Shown in pieces: positions 8,874 to 17,398 of a stretch of 64,000 bases of DNA. The translations under genes and the position numbers were made by a program. Within the stretch, counting starts at the first letter, position 1. The number at the start of each line of letters is the position of its first letter. The notes under the pieces are model-generated. The model was not told where the DNA came from. It made no database searches and saw only the letters and a program-made list of their open reading frames with translations. This stretch comes from Planktomarina temperata RCA23 (lineage in GTDB: Bacteria; Pseudomonadota; Alphaproteobacteria; Rhodobacterales; Rhodobacteraceae). The stretch is taken from NCBI RefSeq assembly GCF_000738435.1, contig NZ_CP003984.1, positions 1,922,001 to 1,986,000 on the forward strand, in the 5' to 3' direction.

Positions 8874-10154
8874 ATGGCACTTGAAATTCTTATGCCGGCC
8901 CTATCGCCCACCATGGAAGAGGGCACCCTGGCCAAATGGTTGGTTGCTGAAGGTGATCGGGTTCAATCTGGCGATCTGTTGGCTGAGATTGAAACCGACA
9001 AAGCCACAATGGAGTTTGAGGCGGTGGACGAAGGCGTCATTGGCAAGCTCCTGGTGGCCGAGGGCACGGCGAATGTGAAGGTCAACTCGGCCATTGCTAT
9101 CTTGCTTGAAGAGGGTGATGCGGCGGATGCGACCGTCTCGCCTGCTCAAAGCGCCGCTGCCGCTGCCCCTTTGACCCATGAGGCCAACGCCGTAGATGCG
9201 CCAGCCGCCACAGCGGCGCCCGCCGCCGCAATCTCAAATGACGGCACGCGCATTTTTGCCTCGCCTCTGGCGCGTCGCATTGCAGCCGATCAAGGCTTAG
9301 ATCTGGTCAAGATTACCGGATCTGGCCCCAAAGGGCGGATTGTGAAAGCCGATGTGAGTGGCGCCCCCGCCCCTGCCTCCGTTTCCGCGCCCCCGCCAAT
9401 GGCCGCCGCCCCCGCCGCCAGCTTGCCCAGCTCCGCAAGCGTGGAAGCGCTCTATCAGGGGCGCAGCTATAAAACGGTGCCTTTGGATGGGATGCGCCGG
9501 GTCATTGCCGACCGGTTGACCGAAGCCAAGCAAACCATCCCACATTTCTATCTACGCCGCGACATTCAGCTCGATACTCTGCTCAAGCTGCGCAGTGAGG
9601 TGAACGCGGGTCTCGAAGCCCGAGGTGTGAAACTCTCGGTGAATGACTTTATCATCAAAGCCTGCGCCATGGCGTTGCAAAGCGTACCGGCCGCCAATGC
9701 GGTTTGGGCCGGAGATCGCGTTTTGCAGATGGAGGCTTCCGATATCTCTGTCGCCGTCGCCATTGAAGGCGGATTATTCACCCCCGTCCTGCAAGACGCT
9801 GACAGCAAATCTTTGTCAAAATTGGCCGTTGAGATGAAAGATCTTGCCGCCCGTGCCCGCAGTCGCAAATTGGCACCCCATGAATATCAAGGCGGCAGCT
9901 TCTCAATCTCGAATCTCGGCATGATGGGCATTGATAACTTTGATGCGGTGATTAACCCCCCACAAGGGGCTATTCTCGCGGTCGGAGCTGGCAAGAAACG
10001 CCCCGTTGTGAGCGACGATGGCACGCTGAGCGTGGCGACGGTCATGTCCGTCACCATGTCAGTGGATCACCGGGTGATTGACGGGGCTTTGGGCGCCGAA
10101 TTGCTCGATGCGATTGTCAACAATCTCGAACATCCCCTGTCCATGCTGGCGTAG
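8874..10154 (+). CDS. pdhC: Dihydrolipoamide acetyltransferase (E2) of pyruvate dehydrogenase
   Basis: The 426-residue E2 core protein has a lipoyl domain (1-80, [12 protein letters not shown]), a linker, a peripheral subunit-binding domain (about 125-160, [29 protein letters not shown]) and the acetyltransferase domain (about 195-426). The catalytic block is [16 protein letters not shown] near the C-terminus, with the active-site His and Asp. It accepts the acetyl group from E1 and passes it to CoA, and it scaffolds the complex. The gene starts 10 bp after pdhB with AAGGAGCGCCCC and ends at a strong terminator. The E3 gene is not in this window. Confidence 0.97.
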   Translation: MALEILMPALSPTMEEGTLAKWLVAEGDRVQSGDLLAEIETDKATMEFEAVDEGVIGKLLVAEGTANVKVNSAIAILLEEGDAADATVSPAQSAAAAAPLTHEANAVDAPAATAAPAAAISNDGTRIFASPLARRIAADQGLDLVKITGSGPKGRIVKADVSGAPAPASVSAPPPMAAAPAASLPSSASVEALYQGRSYKTVPLDGMRRVIADRLTEAKQTIPHFYLRRDIQLDTLLKLRSEVNAGLEARGVKLSVNDFIIKACAMALQSVPAANAVWAGDRVLQMEASDISVAVAIEGGLFTPVLQDADSKSLSKLAVEMKDLAARARSRKLAPHEYQGGSFSISNLGMMGIDNFDAVINPPQGAILAVGAGKKRPVVSDDGTLSVATVMSVTMSVDHRVIDGALGAELLDAIVNNLEHPLSMLA

Positions 10155-10172
10155 CAGACCACCAATATGTGA

Positions 10173-10209
10173 AAAACCCGGCTCAGCCTATGCTGCAGCC
10201 GGGTTTTTT
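10173..10209. terminator. Rho-independent terminator between pdhC and cysE (bidirectional)
   Basis: A stem of AACCCGGCT against AGCCGGGTT with a 13-nt loop is followed by six T on the plus strand and preceded by five A (10172-10176) that would serve as the U-tract on the minus strand. It lies between the convergent stops of pdhC and cysE and can serve both. Confidence 0.85.
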
Positions 10210-10236
10210 GTACCTGATCTCGTGGCTATCGGCCAC

Positions 10237-11034
10237 TCACCCTAAGAGTTGGTCCATCGTGATCGATGGCTGTTCACAGCCGGCTTCTCCAACGATTTTG
10301 GCAGGAACTCCGGCTACGGTTTTACAGGGCGGCACCTCATGAAGCACCACGGAGCCTGCGGCAATGCGGCTGCAATGGCCCACTTTGATATTGCCCAGAA
10401 CCTTGGCGCCGGCTCCAATCAAAACACCATCGCCGATCTTAGGGTGGCGTTCATCATCTTGTTTGCCCGTTCCCCCCAAGGTCACCGAATGCAGCATCGA
10501 AACATTGTCGCCCACCACGGCCGTCTCACCAATCACAATAGAATGGGCGTGATCAATCATCAGCCCGCGTCCGATAACGGCTGCGGGGTGAATATCAATG
10601 CCAAAGACTTCAGAAATTCGCGATTGGAAAAAATAGGCCAGATCTTTGCGCCCATCGCGCCAGAGGGCATGGCCCACGCGATAGGCTTGAATGGCCTGGA
10701 AGCCTTTGAAGAATAACAAAGGTTGCGTAAGGTTATGGCAGGCTGGGTCGCGCTCACGCACCGCCATGAGATCCGCGCGCGAATAGGCACCGAGCTCCTC
10801 CGACCGGATGGTATGATCGGCAATTTCGCGCAGCATTTGCTCGGGCATTTCTGCTGAGGCCAGCTTGAGCGCAATGCGGTACGACAGAGCCTGCTCCAAG
10901 CTGCTGTGATGTAAAATGCTGGAGTGGATCATAGCGCCCAAAAGCGGCTCTTGCTCCAATGCGCTTTGCGCCTGCCGCACCATTTCATCCCAAACCGGGT
11001 CGATGGATTTCAAATGCGCTGCTGTCTGTGCCAT
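10237..11034 (-). CDS. cysE: Serine O-acetyltransferase
   Basis: A 265-residue CysE that makes O-acetylserine from serine and acetyl-CoA, the first committed step of cysteine synthesis. The N-terminal helical domain (residues 1-140) contains DPVWDEMV and AYRVGHALW. The C-terminal left-handed beta helix of hexapeptide repeats includes IDHAHSIVIGETAVVGDNV with the catalytic His/Asp, and GGTGKQDDERHPKIGDGV. The ATG at 11034 is chosen over one at 11094 because AGAGGATGAACCC precedes it. The gene borders the GTA remnant. Confidence 0.94.
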   Translation of the reverse strand: MAQTAAHLKSIDPVWDEMVRQAQSALEQEPLLGAMIHSSILHHSSLEQALSYRIALKLASAEMPEQMLREIADHTIRSEELGAYSRADLMAVRERDPACHNLTQPLLFFKGFQAIQAYRVGHALWRDGRKDLAYFFQSRISEVFGIDIHPAAVIGRGLMIDHAHSIVIGETAVVGDNVSMLHSVTLGGTGKQDDERHPKIGDGVLIGAGAKVLGNIKVGHCSRIAAGSVVLHEVPPCKTVAGVPAKIVGEAGCEQPSITMDQLLG

Positions 11035-11131
11035 GGGTTCATCCTCTGGTTGACGCGTTCTTTTCCTACATAAGCGGATTATCAAACTTATCAACCTATG
11101 TGCAGCCGATCAACGCAATCGTCTTGACGCG

Positions 11132-12283
11132 TCAAATCGTGAAACGAAACTTGCGGCGCAGGCCAGGACCAAAACTTTCAGAGAGCTGCGCCACTTGCAG
11201 CTCAAGCAGACCCTGCGCCCCATCAAGCGCCTGCATCGCGGCGCTATAGCGCCATTGCGCTTGATGGACCTCTTCGAGGCGTAGCAGCTGGGCACCCGAG
11301 AATATTTTTACCTGATAGCGTTCCTGCGTTTCGGACAGGGGGATCTCTGCCAAATCCCAAGATGCCCCATCCAAGCGCGCGCGCCTGATCCAGGAAAATT
11401 CTAAATCTGCGCCATCCCATTTTTGCGCCAAATGCACCGGTGCATAGGGGCGCAGCCCGTTGCCAGCAAAGGCTGCGCTGAGCTTGCGATAGCTGTAATC
11501 AGAATAGGGCCGTGCCGCGGGACCGATTTGGAAATACTGCAGGGTATTGCGCCCGGAAGCTGCCAATTCGATCTGTTCCGGCGTGCCATCAAGCAATACA
11601 AAATAGGACCCTGCAGGCCATTGCGCCGGCATCAAAGCGTCACTGCCCAATTGACCGCGCAAGCGGCCCGACAGTTCGTAGCGGCCCGGGGCCACAAGAT
11701 CGGCCGATTGAAACTGGAAGATCTCCCAATTGTCTTGGCTGCCGTCGCCAATCGCAGCCAAATTCGCCCCGGCCAAGAGCGCCTCAGAGGTCACACCCGA
11801 CAGGCTGCCGCGTGTCAGCTCCACCACAAGCGGCGCGCCGTGATCCAAAATTCCCGGCGTTGCAGCGGCCAAAGGCGCCAGTGTAACGCCCAAGACCGCC
11901 GGAGATTTTACCAAAGTGTTGAGCGTATAATCCGCATCATAGCGCGAGCTGTAAACTGCGACAGGCCCGGGCCAAGGCTCCGCGGTTGCGGCGATATATG
12001 GCGCATGTGGCAGCTCATCGCCTGTGATGAGCGGCAAATCCAGGAACAGTGGGAACACTGGCGTAATGGGTGTTGCGGCTGGCAGTTCCAGCGGGTTTTG
12101 TGCCAAGCTCGACCCCTCATAGAGGGTTTCATCGACCCGCACCGCCTGTGCCAATCCCTGATCCCCTTGCTCGAATTGATCGATCCGGTAGGAGGCCAGA
12201 CCGCCCGGCTCTGCCAGTTTGACCACATCCCCGGCCCCCAAATGCCCCAAGGATGGCGGAAGGGCGAAAGACGCGCGGTCGGA
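11132..12283 (-). pseudogene. C-terminal remnant of GTA g15 host-specificity/tail protein gene
   Basis: About 380 codons match the C-terminal end of the GTA g15 protein (rcc01698 family), starting at DRASFALPPSLGHLGAGDVV and ending LRRKFRFTI at the stop. The first ATG is missing: the open frame runs upstream only to a TGA at about 12293, and the only possible starts are TTG codons such as 12250. The upstream two thirds of g15, including its GTA TIM-barrel domain, are lost at a deletion junction with the portal gene near 12272-12283. The remaining frame has no internal stop, so the deletion may be fairly recent, or the fragment may be maintained by chance. Confidence 0.85.
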
Positions 12284-12528
12284 TGGGTATCAAACCTTTG
12301 CTCGGCCGATTGCAAAAGCAAAGGCACCGCAGAGGCCGCCTCTGAGATCAATTTGACAGCACGAAAGCCGACTGGATTGCCTTGAAATCCACTGCGTGTG
12401 ATCGAGACAGCGTCTCGCGCGGACCACACGACACGGCCCGACGAATGATAGGCGATTACCGGTCCTGCGGCAGACGCCTTGGATTCAGTCGCGGGTTTTG
12501 TGGCGGATTTGAACAGATTCAAAACCAT
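12280..12528 (-). pseudogene. N-terminal fragment of GTA portal protein gene (g3)
   Basis: The ATG at 12528 follows ATGAGGAGCCGCCCT, a strong ribosome site. It opens 83 codons matching the start of the GTA portal protein: GRVVWSARDAVSITRSGFQG and NPVGFRAVKLISEAASAVPL are characteristic. After QRFDTHP the homology stops and the frame runs into g15 sequence read in the wrong phase, to a stop at 11908. A chimeric peptide of 206 residues could be made, but its second part is out-of-frame g15. Normal portal proteins of this family are about 390-400 residues. Confidence 0.85.
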
Positions 12529-12638
12529 AGGGCGGCTCCTCATACTATGGCGCGTTCGCCGATTTGAAATCAATTTGAGGCAAATTATTTACAAAGCGGC
12601 GAACAGGGCGTGCGCCACTCTTAATTTTTAGTTAACCG

Positions 12639-14062
12639 TCACAGGCTCCTGATTTGCGGATCAAAAATGGGCTGCGCGGGCGCCAGCATAAGCTCAAAAA
12701 TCGCCCAAACCAAAGCATCCACCCGATCCGGGCTACCCGATCCGCGATATCCTTGATGGGTCATCCGGCACATTTGATCTTCGAGAGCCTGTAGACCCGC
12801 AGCATGTGTCACCCGCCCCTGCTCATAGAGAGCGGCCACAGGTTCGGCCCGCACGGCTTTGCCGCGCGCCGCATGTACCCCGGTAAAGGGAATAAGCGGG
12901 TCCAGGGTCGCAATGATCGTCTTGACCATATCGCCGCCTTGGTTGACCTCAGCCACCAAGCGATCCGCGTGAAACTCCTGCATGGCCGCAATCGCTCTGC
13001 GCGCCCAATCATTGGGAGATTTTGGCTTAAATGACAGATCAGCCAAGACAGTGGCACGCCAAGACTGCGCAGGCCCCTGGGTGCGCGCGCCCACCACCAC
13101 GATCCCGCATTCATCGGAGGATTTGGAATGGGTCACCGGAGGATCCACCGCCACGACAATACGATCAAAGCTATTGAGATCCACCTCAGCAGAGCGGGTG
13201 AAATGCGCATGTGACCAAAGCGCGCCCTCCTCCTGATCCAGCAAGACCCCATCCAACTCCTGTCGGGCGAGCCGGGTGCCGGCATATTTTGCACGCACGT
13301 CTTGCAAGAAAGATTTGGCAAATTGGCGCGATTGGCATCGGTGCTGGCGTGGGTGCTGCGGGTATTGTCGCGCGCAAGGATCTCTTTAAGCGTCGCGACA
13401 TTGCGCGGGGTGGTTGTCACCAATTGCTGCGGATTATCGCCCAAACGCAAAGAAAATTGCAGCATGTCCCAGGCCTCTTGCGGTTTTTTCCACTTGGCCA
13501 ATTCATCCACCCAAGCGCAATCAAACTGCGGTCCGCGCAGGCTTTCCGGATCGGAGGCCGAATAGATTTGCGCCACAGCCCCATTGGGCCAAGTCAATTG
13601 CCGGCGCGTGGCCGACCAATGCGGCCGGCGGTCTGGCGGGGCACAAGCCAGAATGCCGCTCTCGCCAAAGACCATCACCTCACGGGCTTGATCCAAAGTC
13701 TCGCCGACCAGCGCCACCCGCGCGCAGCGGCCCGGCATTTTGGGCCGGCTGCCCTCGACCATCTGACGGATCCATTCCGATCCGGCCCGGGTTTTGCCCG
13801 CGCCGCGCCCCCCCAAGATCACCCAGGTGCGCCAATCACCTTCCGGTGGCAATTGATGCTCCATGGCCCAAAATTCGAACATCCAAGGCAGAGCGCGCAG
13901 CTCATCCTCGGTCAGCTCCTTTAGGAAGTCTTTTTGGACCCTGGGCGCGGCGGAGGCGATCCAAGCGGCGCCCAATTGACTGCCGCATGGCGTCGAAGTC
14001 GATGTCAGTTTCGCCACGGGTTTCTTTTGATTTGGACTCTTCATAAGATAATTTGACCTCAA
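12639..14062 (-). pseudogene. GTA large terminase gene (g2), broken by a one-base frameshift
   Basis: The N-terminal part reads in one frame from about 14062 or 14044 and carries the packaging ATPase: WVILGGRGAGKTRAG (Walker A), VALVGETLDQAREVMVFG, and FDCAWVDELAKWKK (Walker B). Family identity holds through ASTDANRANL near 13322. It then continues one frame over as KSFLQDVRAKYAGTRLARQELDG into the nuclease domain (VAVDPPVTHS, DRLVAEVNQGGD, GSPDRVDALVWA) to the stop at 12639. A single base missing around 13319-13323 explains the shift. Both halves are otherwise clean, so either a recent mutation or a base-calling error is possible. The exact start inside the overlap with g1 is uncertain. Confidence 0.88.
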
Positions 14063-14258
14063 TGTTCAGCAATTGCTGGCGGGCATTGTCTAAGTCTCTG
14101 ACGCATTTCACCAATCTTGCGGTGTCGGCCTCTGTGTCGTATTTGACGGCCTGTAATATCTCGACGATTTCACTGGAGTATTCCGCAACAATCGCCCGAT
14201 ATTTATCTCGCAAAATCACGTCACGCCCGTCGATTGGGACGGGAGTTGATTTTGTCAT
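13902..14258 (-). CDS. GTA g1-like protein (putative small terminase)
   Basis: A 118-residue protein, MTKSTPVPIDGRDVILRDKY to KGADRG, starting at the ATG at 14258 behind GAGGCAGACAT. The C-terminal DFDAMRQSIGRRLDRLRRAQ resembles the end of the small protein encoded just before terL in Rhodobacterales GTA clusters (g1, rcc01682), thought to act as the small terminase subunit. The middle is helical with a heptad-like stretch (LVKCVRDLDNARQQLLNIEVKL). It overlaps the terL start. The gene looks intact, but with capsid and tail genes missing it is probably without function. Identity rests on position and the short C-terminal match. Confidence 0.6.
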   Translation of the reverse strand: MTKSTPVPIDGRDVILRDKYRAIVAEYSSEIVEILQAVKYDTEADTARLVKCVRDLDNARQQLLNIEVKLSYEESKSKETRGETDIDFDAMRQSIGRRLDRLRRAQGPKRLPKGADRG

Positions 14259-14339
14259 ATGTCTGCCTCTCTTGCGCTCGGCACGACGGGCACCGCATCG
14301 CGGCATCCGTGTTCTAAAGTGGTATGTGAGGAGTTTGAC

Positions 14340-14360
14340 CCAAAGGTGTAAAACCTTTGG
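14340..14360. repeat. Inverted repeat between mltG and the GTA remnant
   Basis: CCAAAGGT (14340-14347) and ACCTTTGG (14353-14360) form a perfect 8-bp inverted repeat with a 5-nt loop. It lies in the 133-bp gap between the mltG stop and the g1-like start, both on the minus strand. There is no T-run after it on the minus strand, so it is a weak terminator candidate. It could instead be an operator or leader hairpin in the former GTA promoter region. Confidence 0.4.
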
Positions 14361-14391
14361 AACCCAGGCGAGCGGTCACATTGACAAAGCC

Positions 14392-15543
14392 TTACGGCTG
14401 CCGGGTCGCTTCAATCTTGCGCCATGCCGCGACATTGCGATTATGGTCTTTGAGTGTCACCGCAAAGGCATGGCCGCCTGTGCCGTCAGCCACAAAGAAT
14501 ATGAAGTCCGTGGCTGCGGGTTTCAGCGCCGCCTGCAAGCTGGCCAGGCCTGGGTTGGCAATAGGCGTTGGGGGCAGACCGCGGTTTACATAGGTGTTCC
14601 ACGGGGTATCTTTGCGCAGTTCACTTTTGCGCAGACCCCGTCCCAACGGTGCCTTGCCCCCTGTCACCCCGTAAATAACAGTTGGATCCGTTTGCAGCGG
14701 CATGCCCTTTTGCAAACGATTGGCAAAAACTGAGGCCACGGTGAACCGCTCATCGGCCACACCTGTCTCTTTCTCAATAATGGAGGCAAGGATCAGCAGC
14801 TCTTCCATTGTCTTAACTGGGGTGATGTCGCTGCGCTGTGCCCAAACTTCGTCAAGGCGGCGCTCTTGCGCTTGCAGCATCCGCTCGAGCAGATCTTGGC
14901 GCAGATCGCCTGCTTTGATTTCATAACTGTCCGGGGCCAACAAACCCTCTGCTGGGACCTGTGCTATATCACCGGTCAAAAAGTCGATGGTTTTAAGGGC
15001 CTCAACCACCTGCCAACTGGTCGTGCCCTCTGCGATGGCCAGCCGAATGCGCGTATCGCCTTGCCCAATCACCCGCCGATAGGCTGCCGGTTCTGCCTCC
15101 TCAGCGGGTGTAAAACGCGCAACTTCCGCATAGCTGTTGGACACCGGATCCAATTCACGCACCAAAACGGTGCTGCGCGTCACCCCGACGCGATAAACCA
15201 CCTCAGTGCCACAGGTATTGCGCCCGCTGGTGGTGATTTGATCGGCAATGTCCGCCATAGAGGCCCCCGCCGGGATCAAGAAACTGCCCGCTTTCAGGCG
15301 CGCAGATTTCTCGGTGTAATCGGCGCCGATATTGAACAATTCTTTGCTTCGAACCGCACCCTCATCCCTCAGTTTAACCGCAACTTTCGGCATGGAACTG
15401 CCGGGCTCGACCTTGAGGCAGATCGCCTCTGTCAAGGGACCGGGTTTGTAATACTGCGCTTTGAGAAGCGTCATGACCCCACCAATCAGGAAGAGAAAGA
15501 CGACAATCAAGGTCATTGCATTGGACGCAATGTTTCGCCACAT
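14392..15543 (-). CDS. mltG: Endolytic murein transglycosylase MltG
   Basis: A 383-residue membrane protein of the YceG/MltG family, often mis-named aminodeoxychorismate lyase. One N-terminal transmembrane helix (about residues 8-27), a LysM-like region, then the catalytic YceG domain. EELLILASIIEKETGVADER contains the catalytic Glu, and LQTDPTVIYGVTG and TPWNTYVNRGLPPTPIANPG are signature blocks. It cleaves nascent glycan strands in the periplasm and sets their length. The ATG at 15543 starts one base after the fabF stop, so the two are translationally coupled. Longer in-frame starts lie inside fabF. Confidence 0.93.
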   Translation of the reverse strand: MWRNIASNAMTLIVVFLFLIGGVMTLLKAQYYKPGPLTEAICLKVEPGSSMPKVAVKLRDEGAVRSKELFNIGADYTEKSARLKAGSFLIPAGASMADIADQITTSGRNTCGTEVVYRVGVTRSTVLVRELDPVSNSYAEVARFTPAEEAEPAAYRRVIGQGDTRIRLAIAEGTTSWQVVEALKTIDFLTGDIAQVPAEGLLAPDSYEIKAGDLRQDLLERMLQAQERRLDEVWAQRSDITPVKTMEELLILASIIEKETGVADERFTVASVFANRLQKGMPLQTDPTVIYGVTGGKAPLGRGLRKSELRKDTPWNTYVNRGLPPTPIANPGLASLQAALKPAATDFIFFVADGTGGHAFAVTLKDHNRNVAAWRKIEATRQP

Positions 15544-15544
15544 G

Positions 15545-16804
15545 TTATGCAAATTTCCCGAAAACGACGCTGGCATTCGTGCCGCCAAAGCCAAATGAAT
15601 TTGACAGGGCAACATTGATCTGCCGCTCAACCTTGGCATTTGGCGCCAGATCAATCGGTGTGTCCACCGCGGGATTGTCCAGATTGATGGTCGGCGGGGC
15701 GACTTGATCACGAATGGCCAGAATGCTGAAAATCGCCTCAATCGCGCCGGCCGCGCCCAACAAATGCCCGGTGGATGATTTGGTGGATGACATGGTCACC
15801 CCAGAGGCCGCATCGCCCAATAGACGCTCCACCGCGCTCAACTCAATCGTATCGGCCATGGTCGACGTCCCATGAGCGTTAATGTAGTCAATCGCCGAGG
15901 GCTCCAGCCCCGCATTCTTGAGGGCGGCCCGCATAGACCGCTCCCCGCCCTCTCCGGTTTCGGATGGGGCGGTGATATGATAGGCATCGCCAGACATACC
16001 ATAGCCCAAAACCTCAGCGTAAATTTTCGCGCCGCGGGCTTTAGCATGCTCCAGCTCTTCGAGGACAACAACACCGGCCCCCTCTCCCATCACAAAGCCG
16101 TCTCGGTCAGCATCATAGGGGCGGCTGGCCTTGGTTGGGTCCGATTCTGACTTGGTCGACAGGGCTTTGCAGGCATTAAATCCAGCAATACCAATCTCAC
16201 AGATTGAGCTTTCAGCGCCCCCGGCCACCATAACATCCGCATCGCCAAACATGATCAAACGGCTGGCATCGCCAATCGCATGCGCCCCAGTCGAGCAGGC
16301 TGTAACAACCGCATGGTTCGGACCCTTAAAGCCATATTTGATGCTCACCTGCCCTGAGACCAAATTAATCAAGGCGCCCGGAATAAAGAATGGCGAGACC
16401 CGCCGTGGACCTCTTTTATCGATCAACACGGCCGTCTCGGCAATGGTTTGCAACCCACCAATACCCGACCCGATCATGACACCGGTACGCTCGCGATCCG
16501 CATCTGCCTGCGGCATCCATCCACTGTCCTGCACAGCTTGCTGAGCGGCGGCCATTCCGAAGAGAATGAAATCGTCGATTTTGCGCTGCTCTTTTGGCTC
16601 TAAATAGGCATCACCATTAAAGGTGCCATTCGTGCCATCGCCCAGGGGCACTTCGCAGGCGTATTTCGTAACCACATTGCTGGTGTCGAATTTCTCAATC
16701 ATCCCTGCGCCGGAGTCTCCGGCGAGCAAACGCTCCCAAGTCGCCTCAACCCCATCCGCCAAGGGGGACACCATTCCAAGCCCAGTTACCACGACACGAC
16801 GCAT
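15545..16804 (-). CDS. fabF: Beta-ketoacyl-ACP synthase II
   Basis: A 419-residue condensing enzyme that elongates acyl-ACP with malonyl-ACP. The Cys-His-His triad is visible: VTACSTGAHAIGDA (Cys), INAHGTSTMADT (His) and SSTGHLLGAAGAIEA (His). The C-terminal NSFGFGGTNASVVF is the oxyanion and gating region. The ATG at 16804 is chosen because GGAGATCAAG precedes it. It lies downstream of acpP and upstream of mltG, within the fabD-fabG-acpP-fabF series. Confidence 0.96.
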   Translation of the reverse strand: MRRVVVTGLGMVSPLADGVEATWERLLAGDSGAGMIEKFDTSNVVTKYACEVPLGDGTNGTFNGDAYLEPKEQRKIDDFILFGMAAAQQAVQDSGWMPQADADRERTGVMIGSGIGGLQTIAETAVLIDKRGPRRVSPFFIPGALINLVSGQVSIKYGFKGPNHAVVTACSTGAHAIGDASRLIMFGDADVMVAGGAESSICEIGIAGFNACKALSTKSESDPTKASRPYDADRDGFVMGEGAGVVVLEELEHAKARGAKIYAEVLGYGMSGDAYHITAPSETGEGGERSMRAALKNAGLEPSAIDYINAHGTSTMADTIELSAVERLLGDAASGVTMSSTKSSTGHLLGAAGAIEAIFSILAIRDQVAPPTINLDNPAVDTPIDLAPNAKVERQINVALSNSFGFGGTNASVVFGKFA

Positions 16805-16946
16805 CTTGATCTCCAATTTTGATCTCTAGTCAATTATGATCTAAACCAATCGATAGGTCAGCCCCCAATTTTGAAATAATTACCGGGGGTATAAACGAAA
16901 ACGGCACCCAAAGAGGATGCCGCAATCGAAATTCAAGGTGCTGAAA

Positions 16947-17180
16947 TTAAACGGCTTCAGAGATATGCTTTACAGCGTCGCCGAAGGTTTGAATCGTTTC
17001 AGCTGCATCGTCAGGAATTTCAATTCCGAACTCTTCTTCGAAAGCCATAACCAGTTCAACTGTGTCCAGGCTATCTGCGCCAAGGTCATCGATGAAAGAT
17101 GCATTCTCTACAACTTTATCTTCCTCTACACCCAGGTGCTCTACAACAATTTTCTTAACGCGGTCAGCTACATCGCTCAT
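16947..17180 (-). CDS. acpP: Acyl carrier protein
   Basis: A 77-residue acidic carrier protein. The phosphopantetheine attachment serine lies in [19 protein letters not shown] near residue 37. Length and charge are those of fatty-acid synthesis ACP. It carries acyl chains for FabD, FabF and FabG, whose genes flank it. A 218-bp gap separates it from fabG and contains a promoter candidate, so it can be expressed at a higher level than its neighbours. Confidence 0.97.
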   Translation of the reverse strand: MSDVADRVKKIVVEHLGVEEDKVVENASFIDDLGADSLDTVELVMAFEEEFGIEIPDDAAETIQTFGDAVKHISEAV

Positions 17181-17331
17181 ATCTCAGGTCCTTATTCGTT
17201 CCGGGGCTTGCGCCCGTGGTTCTCCGCACAACTTGCGGTCTTGATGTGCTTCAACATCGAAGCGGTGGATCCCCGTTTGCCACAGGGGGCCGATGTGAGC
17301 ACGAGAAGGTGCAAATCACGTCGTTGAGCCG

Positions 17332-17359
17332 CCTATAGCACAGGATGGCCGGGGGGCAA
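17332..17359 (-). promoter_or_regulatory. Promoter candidate for acpP
   Basis: Read on the minus strand, TTGCCC (17359-17354) and TATAGG (17337-17332) are spaced 16 bp apart and lie about 150 bp upstream of the acpP start, in the 218-bp gap after fabG. The -10 box is imperfect, so this is only a candidate. A separate promoter for acpP would be expected because ACP is very abundant. Confidence 0.4.
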
Positions 17360-17398
17360 ATGTTTTGTCACCGGCAATTCCAAATAGGCAAAAAACCC

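Larger units (their letters stand above)
11132..14258 (-). mobile_element. Remnant of a Rhodobacter-type gene transfer agent (GTA) structural cluster
   Basis: On the minus strand, in order, are a g1-like gene, a frameshifted large terminase (g2), the first 83 codons of a portal gene (g3), and the end of the g15 host-specificity gene (rcc01698 family). In the canonical RcGTA cluster about a dozen genes (prohead protease, capsid, head-tail, tape measure, tail) lie between g3 and g15; here they are absent and the two ends are fused. The full cluster is about 14-15 kb in relatives, against 3.1 kb here. Location between cysE and mltG/fabF matches what I recall of GTA loci in other roseobacters. 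The locus cannot make particles on its own. Confidence 0.88.

Noticed and set aside
7493-9110. Repeated lipoyl-domain DNA as an assembly duplication
   Set aside because: The two copies differ at many bases, and a lipoyl domain on both E1-beta and E2 is normal in alphaproteobacteria.
11132-14258. Degraded ordinary prophage
   Set aside because: The gene types, their order and the flanking cysE and mltG match the vertically inherited GTA cluster; no integrase, lysogeny or replication genes are present.
15544-15741. Longer mltG frame inside fabF
   Set aside because: The extra 66 residues are antiphase fabF; the start one base after the fabF stop gives the normal N-terminal helix.
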